Of a DNA stretch of 56,197 nucleotides, positions 51,869-56,197 are shown piece after piece (within the stretch, counting starts at the first letter, position 1; each line of letters starts with the position of its first letter). This stretch comes from Candidatus Bacteroides intestinavium. Lineage in GTDB: Bacteria > Bacteroidota > Bacteroidia > Bacteroidales > Bacteroidaceae. Position numbers and translations under genes: made by a program. The notes beneath the pieces were generated by a model. It was not told the DNA's origin, did not search any database, and saw nothing but the letters and a program-made list of their open reading frames with translations. Location: positions 1 through 56,197 of the forward strand of contig DWZE01000123.1 of NCBI GenBank assembly GCA_019118325.1, in the 5' to 3' direction.

Positions 51869-52750
51869 ATGAAACGATTCATCACCCTCCTCCTGGTCGT
51901 CGCAGCCACGCTGGGCGCCCAGGCACAATTACTCTGGAAAGTATCGGGCAACGGGCTCGACAAACCTTCGTACCTCTTCGGCACGTACCACCTCGCCTCC
52001 TTGAGCATCAAGGACAGCATCGCCGCCCTGCCACAGGTGCAGCAGGACGTGCAGCAGGTGTACGGCGAACTGGTCATGGCCGACATGATGAAGCCCGAAA
52101 CGCTGATGCAGATGCAGCAACAGATGATGCTGCCCGCGGACACCACGCTGAAGAGCCTCTTCTCTCCGGAGGAATTCAAGGTGGTGAGCCAGGCCGTGAC
52201 GGAATACCTCAAGGTGGACATCGCCCTGCTGGACCGCATGAAGCCCGCCGCCATCTTCCAGCAACTGACCGTGTTGTTCTACCTGAAGCACACGCCGGGC
52301 TACAATCCGCAAGAACAGCTGGACGCCTCCTTCCAGCAAGATGCCACGAAGGCAGGCAAGAAGGTAGGCGGGCTGGAGACGGTACAGTCGCAGATGGACA
52401 TCCTCTTCAACAAGCCCCTCCGCCGCCAGGCCGAAGACCTCTACTGCTTCGTCAGCAACCCGGCCAAGGCCGAACGCCAGGCCAAGGAACTCATCGCCGC
52501 CTATGCCGCGCAGGACCTGGACAAGATGCTGCAACTGATGGAGGAAAAGGAAGGCACCTCGTGCGACCCCACGCCCGAAGAGATGGCCCAACTGCTGTAT
52601 GACCGCAACCACGCTTGGGCGAAACAGATGCCCGCCCTGATGCAGACGGCTCCCACCCTCTTTGTCGTAGGTGCCGGACACCTGCCGGGCGAACAAGGCA
52701 TGCTCAGCCTGCTGAAAGAGAAAGGATATACAGTAGAACCGCTTAAATAG
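51869..52750 (+). CDS. TraB/GumN family protein
   Basis: A 293-residue protein from MKRFITLLLVVAATLGAQAQLLW; earlier in-frame starts lie in the repeat spacer. It has a signal peptide ending near AQA. The family is recognised by KPSYLFGTYHLASLSIKDS at the N-terminus, which carries the GTxH motif, and PTLFVVGAGHLPGEQGMLSLLKEKGYTVEPL at the C-terminus with a GxxH motif. Members may be membrane-associated metallopeptidases, but this is unproven. It stands alone behind an AT-rich repeat spacer. Confidence 0.88.
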   Translation: MKRFITLLLVVAATLGAQAQLLWKVSGNGLDKPSYLFGTYHLASLSIKDSIAALPQVQQDVQQVYGELVMADMMKPETLMQMQQQMMLPADTTLKSLFSPEEFKVVSQAVTEYLKVDIALLDRMKPAAIFQQLTVLFYLKHTPGYNPQEQLDASFQQDATKAGKKVGGLETVQSQMDILFNKPLRRQAEDLYCFVSNPAKAERQAKELIAAYAAQDLDKMLQLMEEKEGTSCDPTPEEMAQLLYDRNHAWAKQMPALMQTAPTLFVVGAGHLPGEQGMLSLLKEKGYTVEPLK

Positions 52751-52754
52751 CGGT

Positions 52755-52841
52755 TAGCGTTTAGTGTTTAGTGATTATAGTATGCAGACAGAACGCTAAT
52801 CACTAAACACTCATCACTAATCACTAAACACTAATCACTCC
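52755..52841. repeat. AT-rich intergenic repeat of TTAGTG/ACTAATC units
   Basis: Forward GTTTAGTGTTTAGTGATTA is followed by CTAATCACTAAACACTCATC and further ACTAATCACTAAACACT units, so the spacer can fold on itself. It is related to 48859-48962 and directly precedes the ATG of the next gene. A third, smaller spacer of ATTAACCATTAACC type precedes the TraB/GumN gene at 51806-51866. Confidence 0.7.
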
Positions 52842-52844
52842 CAC

Positions 52845-54776
52845 ATGCCCTATACCGCCTACTTATTTGACTTCGACTACACCCTGGCCGACTCGTCGCG
52901 CGGCATTACCCTTTGCTTCCGCCACGTGCTGGAGCGCAACGGCTATGCCGGCGTGACCGACGAGGCCATCCGACGCACCATCGGCAAGACGCTGGAAGAG
53001 TCGTTCTCCATCCTGACGGGTGTCACCGACCCCGACCGCCTGGCGGCTTTCAAAGCCGAATACCGCCGGGAAGCTGACGTGTACATGACGCCCAACACCC
53101 GCCTCTTCCCCGAAACGCTCCGCGTGCTCCGGACGCTGAAGGAACGGGGCGCAAAGATAGGCATCATCTCCACCAAATACCGCTTCCGCATCCATGACAC
53201 CATGGACCAGCATCTGCCTGCGGATTTCCTGGACATCGTGGTGGGCGGCGAAGACGTCTCCCGCGCCAAGCCAGACCCCGAAGGACTGCTCTACGCCATC
53301 CGCCAACTGGGCGTGAAGAAGAAGCGCGTGCTCTACATCGGCGACAGCACCGTGGATGCCGAGACAGCCCAAGCCGCCGGCGTGGACTTTGCAGGCGTCA
53401 CCCATGGCGTCACCACCGCCGATGAGCTTGCCGCCTACCCCCACCGCCGCATCATGGACTCGCTCACCGAACTGCTGGCCCCGCGCCGCATCGCCGTCCG
53501 CCAAATCATCCTCCTGTTCTTCCTGCTGTGGTTCGGTTGGGCAGAAAGCATTCCGCCGGACGATGACCCCACCTTCTTCTTCTTCACCCTCTTCCTCGTC
53601 TACCTGCTCAAAGTAGGCAGCACGCGCCGCCTGCTTCCCCGGGAAGTCAAGGCTTGGCTGTGCGAGAAGTGCCACCCGCTCATCGTCCGTGCCCGTGCCT
53701 TCCACATCCGCCAAATACGCGGCAAGGCGCCCGCCCCGCTCAGCACCGAGAAATGTACGTGCCGCAACTGCGGGCACACGTTCACCGGCAATTTCTGCCC
53801 CCGCTGCGGACAGACACGCGGCGTGTACCGCTTCCGGCTGAGACACGCGCCGGGCAACATCCTGCGCAGCCTCTTCCGCGTGGACGGCAAGTTCGGCCAC
53901 ACGCTCATCGCCCTGCTCTACCGCCCCGGCCACCTGATGCGCGGCTTCATGCAGGGACGGCGCGCCGCCTACTCCATGCCGCTGCAGACACTGTTCCTGC
54001 TCGTGGCCTTCTACCTGCTGGCCGTGCAGTTGGTCATCCCTCAGATAAAGGAAGAAAAAGCCGAAAAAATCGATACGGAAAAAGCCGAAAGAATCCGAAA
54101 ATCACTGGCCGAACTACAGGAAGGACGAAATGAAGAAACCGACTCACTCGCCATGGCTATCTGGGATGCCAGCATTGCCCTGCAAAAGAGTAACCTGGCA
54201 GAGGTCTTGCCCGCCGACAGCCTGAAAAGCAACGAGAGACTGGAAGAAGAAGAGGAGAATGTCACCATCTTAGGCATCGGCCTGAACAGCAGCCAATTCG
54301 GAGAAAAACTGGACACATACATCCGGGACATCCCTTTCCTGGGCCGCGTGTGGGAGCTGCTGAAACGCTGGGGACACGGCAACCGCACCCTGCACGTCAT
54401 CGCCATCCTGCCCCTCTTCGCCGTGGGCACCTACTGGTCGTTCCAAAACCGATGGCAGCTGCGCAAGCATCCCCGACGAGTGCGCTTCAACCTGATGGAG
54501 CACTTCTTCATCCAGGCCTACATTGCCGGACAAATCATGCTGCTCAGCATCCTCGTGCTGCCCTTCGGCCTGGCCGATTATGAGGCAGACATCTTCGCCC
54601 TGCCGTGGAGCATCATTTTCCTGCTCTTCTGGTGGGACCTGCGCCAGCTCTACCTCTGCTCGTGGTGGGCAAGCTTCTGCCGCACGGTGTGGATGTTCGT
54701 CTACGGCTTCCTGCTGTTCATCGGCATCGCGATGTTCGTGCTCCTCCTCATCACCATAGCCCAAAGCCTGATGTAA
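52845..54776 (+). CDS. HAD phosphatase fused to DUF3667 membrane protein
   Basis: A 643-residue fusion. The N-terminal part (about 1-210) is a phosphoglycolate-phosphatase-like HAD domain: motif I is LFDFDYTLAD with D9 and D11, motif II is IGIISTK, and motif III/IV lies in AKPDPEGLL and LYIGDSTVDAETA. After two membrane segments (about 222-262) comes a zinc-ribbon-like CTCRNCGHTFTGNFCPRCGQ (about 302-321), then the DUF3667 domain (RFRLRHAPGNILRSLFRVDGKFGHTLIALLYRPGHLMRGFMQG) and several membrane segments. No frameshift or stop is seen at the join, so the fusion looks real. Confidence 0.88.
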   Translation: MPYTAYLFDFDYTLADSSRGITLCFRHVLERNGYAGVTDEAIRRTIGKTLEESFSILTGVTDPDRLAAFKAEYRREADVYMTPNTRLFPETLRVLRTLKERGAKIGIISTKYRFRIHDTMDQHLPADFLDIVVGGEDVSRAKPDPEGLLYAIRQLGVKKKRVLYIGDSTVDAETAQAAGVDFAGVTHGVTTADELAAYPHRRIMDSLTELLAPRRIAVRQIILLFFLLWFGWAESIPPDDDPTFFFFTLFLVYLLKVGSTRRLLPREVKAWLCEKCHPLIVRARAFHIRQIRGKAPAPLSTEKCTCRNCGHTFTGNFCPRCGQTRGVYRFRLRHAPGNILRSLFRVDGKFGHTLIALLYRPGHLMRGFMQGRRAAYSMPLQTLFLLVAFYLLAVQLVIPQIKEEKAEKIDTEKAERIRKSLAELQEGRNEETDSLAMAIWDASIALQKSNLAEVLPADSLKSNERLEEEEENVTILGIGLNSSQFGEKLDTYIRDIPFLGRVWELLKRWGHGNRTLHVIAILPLFAVGTYWSFQNRWQLRKHPRRVRFNLMEHFFIQAYIAGQIMLLSILVLPFGLADYEADIFALPWSIIFLLFWWDLRQLYLCSWWASFCRTVWMFVYGFLLFIGIAMFVLLLITIAQSLM

Positions 54777-54802
54777 ACAGACAGGCTGCTCGTCCGGACA
54801 GT

Positions 54803-54890
54803 GATATCCCCGCCCGTGCCCGAAGATATCCCCGCCCGCATCCGGAGATATCTCTGCCCGCATTCGGAGATATCCCCGTCCGGACGTGCC
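54803..54890. repeat. GATATC array D: four units at 22-bp spacing
   Basis: GATATC at 54803, 54825, 54847 and 54869, exactly 22 bases apart, with CCCCGCCCG between. It starts 27 bases after the HAD-DUF3667 stop codon. Confidence 0.92.
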
Positions 54891-54929
54891 CTCCTGCCTG
54901 CATCAGCATACTGATTATCAGCCCTAAAA

Positions 54930-54961
54930 TTTGCTTATTTGCCGGATGATGCCTATCTTTG
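54930..54961 (+). promoter_or_regulatory. consensus promoter of the small two-gene unit
   Basis: TTTG (54930-54933), a 20-base spacer and TATCTTTG (54954-54961), 22 bases before the ATG at 54984. Confidence 0.78.
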
Positions 54962-54983
54962 CCTCGCAAAACATATCAACCCT

Positions 54984-55163
54984 ATGAAAGAAACCATGCA
55001 AACAGAGGAAAGAAAGACACCGCTGACCAAGGAGGAGATCTGGCGGCGGATGAAGGAGCATAAACGGAAGAAAGAAGAACTGTTGGCGCAAATCCAGCAA
55101 GAGATGCGTGCCCGCATCAAAGAACGCACGGGTGAAGACGTAACTTCTTTTGAAGTATGGTAA
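54984..55163 (+). CDS. small charged protein of unknown function
   Basis: A 59-residue protein from the ATG at 54984 (MKETMQTEERKTPL); a second ATG four codons later is also possible. It is almost entirely charged and helical (TKEEIWRRMKEHKRKKEELLAQIQQEMRARIKERTGEDV), which suggests a coiled coil or a nucleic-acid- or protein-binding partner. I do not recognise the family. It overlaps the next gene by 7 bases, a translationally coupled pair under one consensus promoter. The arrangement resembles a two-gene toxin-antitoxin unit in size but no toxin motif is seen. Confidence 0.7.
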   Translation: MKETMQTEERKTPLTKEEIWRRMKEHKRKKEELLAQIQQEMRARIKERTGEDVTSFEVW

Positions 55164-55672
55164 CGCTGAATATAGAGCACATAAACGCTGCCAGCCCATA
55201 CAAGCTGACGCCGAACCGACGTCCCTTGTTTTATGACTTCATCACGGATTACGGGATAGATTATAATGCAGGATTCACGCCCAGCAACCTTCTGCCGGAC
55301 ATCGAAGCCTATGAGTTCGTACTTACCAATCCGAGTAACCGCAAGTCCCCCCGCGACCCCAAACTGCGCCAGAGCATCCTTACCCTGGTCTACGAGTTTT
55401 TCCGCACACGGGAAGCAGTCATGCTCTACCTCTGCGAGACAGGCGACAACCGGCAGAAGCACCGCAGCCGCCTGTTTGAATCGTGGTTTCGCGCATCGGG
55501 TCACCAGACAACCTTTGCATTTCTGTCCGCCCAAATCCCCGATGAAGAGGGCATCTCCAACTTTGTCGCACTCATCGTCCGTCCCGACCACCCACGGTTC
55601 GCCTTCATCGCCCAACAATTCAGCGACACAATCGAACTGTTCCGGGACAACAAGCCGGAAAACATCGGCTAA
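55157..55672 (+). CDS. DUF6169-like protein
   Basis: A 171-residue cytoplasmic protein. It begins INAASPYKLTPNRRPLFYDFITDYGIDYNAGFTPSNLLPDIEAYEFVLTN and continues with SILTLVYEFFRTREAVMLYLCETGDNRQKHRSRLFESWF. From memory this matches a Bacteroidetes family annotated DUF6169, of unknown function. The small charged gene immediately upstream overlaps it by 7 bases. Its partner, small size and position are compatible with a two-component defence, toxin or regulatory unit; nothing in the sequence proves that. Confidence 0.7.
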   Translation: MVTLNIEHINAASPYKLTPNRRPLFYDFITDYGIDYNAGFTPSNLLPDIEAYEFVLTNPSNRKSPRDPKLRQSILTLVYEFFRTREAVMLYLCETGDNRQKHRSRLFESWFRASGHQTTFAFLSAQIPDEEGISNFVALIVRPDHPRFAFIAQQFSDTIELFRDNKPENIG

Positions 55673-55694
55673 AACAAAAAAAGCCCTCCCTTCT

Positions 55695-55726
55695 TTTGCC
55701 CAATCCAAATAGAATCAGTACCTTTG
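55695..55726 (+). promoter_or_regulatory. consensus promoter of rplU
   Basis: TTTG at 55695-55698, a 20-base spacer, TACCTTTG at 55719-55726, giving a leader of roughly 85 bases before the rplU ATG. Confidence 0.85.
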
Positions 55727-55734
55727 CAGCCGAT

Positions 55735-55800
55735 TATTCCGCAACGGGTCCGATTAAGCGCTCCTAAGTGATTAGGGACCACCCGCCGGAGCTAACTTTT
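55735..55800 (+). promoter_or_regulatory. possible structured rplU leader
   Basis: The leader has GGGTCC (about 55746-55751) that can pair with GGACC-type sequence after a short stem-loop (AAGCGCTCCTAAGTGATTAGGGACC), and a GGAGCTAA ribosome site region. It could be an autoregulatory leader of a ribosomal protein, but I have no direct support. Confidence 0.35.
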
Positions 55801-55818
55801 TAGCATTATTATACAACA

Positions 55819-56067
55819 ATGTACGTAATCGTAGAAATTCAAGGCCAGCAGTTCAAGGCTGAGGCCGGCAAGAAACTGTTCGTTCACCACATTCAGAACG
55901 TCGAGAACGGTGCGACAGTAGAGTTTGACAAGGTCCTGTTGGTGGACAAAGACGGTGACATCACCGTGGGAGTTCCCACCGTAGAAGGCGCCAAGGTGGT
56001 TTGCGAAGTGCTTTCCCCGCTGGTAAAGGGTGACAAGGTGCTCGTGTTCCACAAGAAGAGAAGAAAA
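55819..56067 (+). CDS. rplU: 50S ribosomal protein L21, cut off by a contig chimera
   Basis: Large-subunit ribosomal protein that binds 23S rRNA. The frame encodes [20 protein letters not shown] then [20 protein letters not shown] and the conserved [10 protein letters not shown], 83 normal residues. The family should continue with a GYRKLNGHRQ-type tail to about 105 residues, and rpmA should follow. Instead the frame enters foreign sequence after position 56067. It has its own consensus promoter. Only the genuine part is annotated. Confidence 0.93.
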
Positions 56068-56197
56068 GAAGTTGGGGTTGAGGGTGGACTTCATCGCCTC
56101 CATCAGCACGACTCCGCGCCTGCGGGCGGTCGCGATCATCTTTTCGGCTTCGGCGGCGCAGGTGGCGAGGGGCTTCTCGCAGAGCACGTGCTTGCCG
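56068..56197 (-). CDS. Gfo/Idh/MocA-family oxidoreductase fragment on foreign DNA
   Basis: On the minus strand this end encodes [20 protein letters not shown] followed by [23 protein letters not shown], the EKP motif and following helix of NAD(P)-dependent sugar dehydrogenases. It is open at both ends. Its base composition is much more GC-rich than the rplU region (codons such as GCC, CGC, CTC), and it breaks into L21 in a purine-rich stretch at 56056-56070. It most likely derives from another organism or locus and was joined in assembly. Confidence 0.8.

Overview
The window looks like a member of the Bacteroidales (Bacteroides/Phocaeicola-like gut bacteria). The evidence is a SusC-type receptor behind a FecR/ECF-sigma pair, many Bacteroidetes-only families (DUF6242, DUF4836, DUF5063, DUF5687, DUF6786), the promoter type with a -33 TTTG and a -7 TAnnTTTG about 19-20 bp apart, and a CfxA-type class A beta-lactamase. 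Host DNA is fairly GC-rich. Two stretches (about 17.8-19.9 kb and 24.3-29.1 kb) are clearly more AT-rich and carry acquired or decayed DNA.

Layout. 1-3.1 kb (minus): ECF sigma, FecR anti-sigma and the start of a SusC receptor with an STN signalling domain. 3.5-9.1 kb (minus): envelope biogenesis operon uppS-bamA-skp-skp, then murI behind a hairpin. 9.1-15.5 kb (minus): DUF6242 lipoprotein, ribD, a zinc-ribbon membrane protein, a U32 peptidase-family protein and metA. 15.6-19.9 kb: a decay zone with a CfxA-like beta-lactamase, an AAA-ATPase that has lost its C-terminus, a head-on junction between two broken genes (alpha/beta hydrolase and PIN toxin) next to an intact antitoxin, a 242-bp palindromic MITE-like element and a sugar acetyltransferase. 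20-23.9 kb (plus): prmC, recX, pyrE, an SRPBCC-like protein and argH. 24.15-24.32 kb: tRNA-Gly(GCC) and tRNA-Leu(UAA).

24.3-29.1 kb is a 4.8-kb integrative element inserted in the 3' end of tRNA-Leu, bounded by a 14-bp direct repeat. It encodes a tyrosine recombinase, an excisionase-like HTH protein, a rolling-circle replication protein of the filamentous-phage gene II/X type and three unrecognised proteins. It has subterminal direct repeats that look like integrase arm sites and a duplicated palindromic leader that may hold its origin. No conjugation or capsid gene is visible.

29.5-45.9 kb (mostly plus): DUF6786 protein, rhodanese lipoprotein, beta-propeller lipoprotein, DUF5063 protein plus RNase D-like exonuclease, rlmI, nucleoside permease, bifunctional nuclease, rsmE, DUF4836 lipoprotein with an ABC ATPase/permease pair, miaA, a lipid kinase, a toxin-antitoxin pair coupled to kdsA. 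46-55.7 kb (plus): M16 peptidase, a DUF5687/ABC exporter with a C40 peptidase lipoprotein, a TraB/GumN protein, a HAD-DUF3667 fusion and two small genes. 55.8 kb to the end: rplU, which is cut off because the last ~130 bases belong to an unrelated Gfo/Idh/MocA oxidoreductase, a likely chimeric contig end.

Three dispersed non-coding families stand out. (1) Two copies of a ~65-nt small RNA with conserved promoter and body but different terminator hairpins. (2) Four intergenic arrays, each with four GATATC-centred units at exactly 22-bp spacing, plus one decayed array. (3) AT-rich simple repeats placed directly before start codons.
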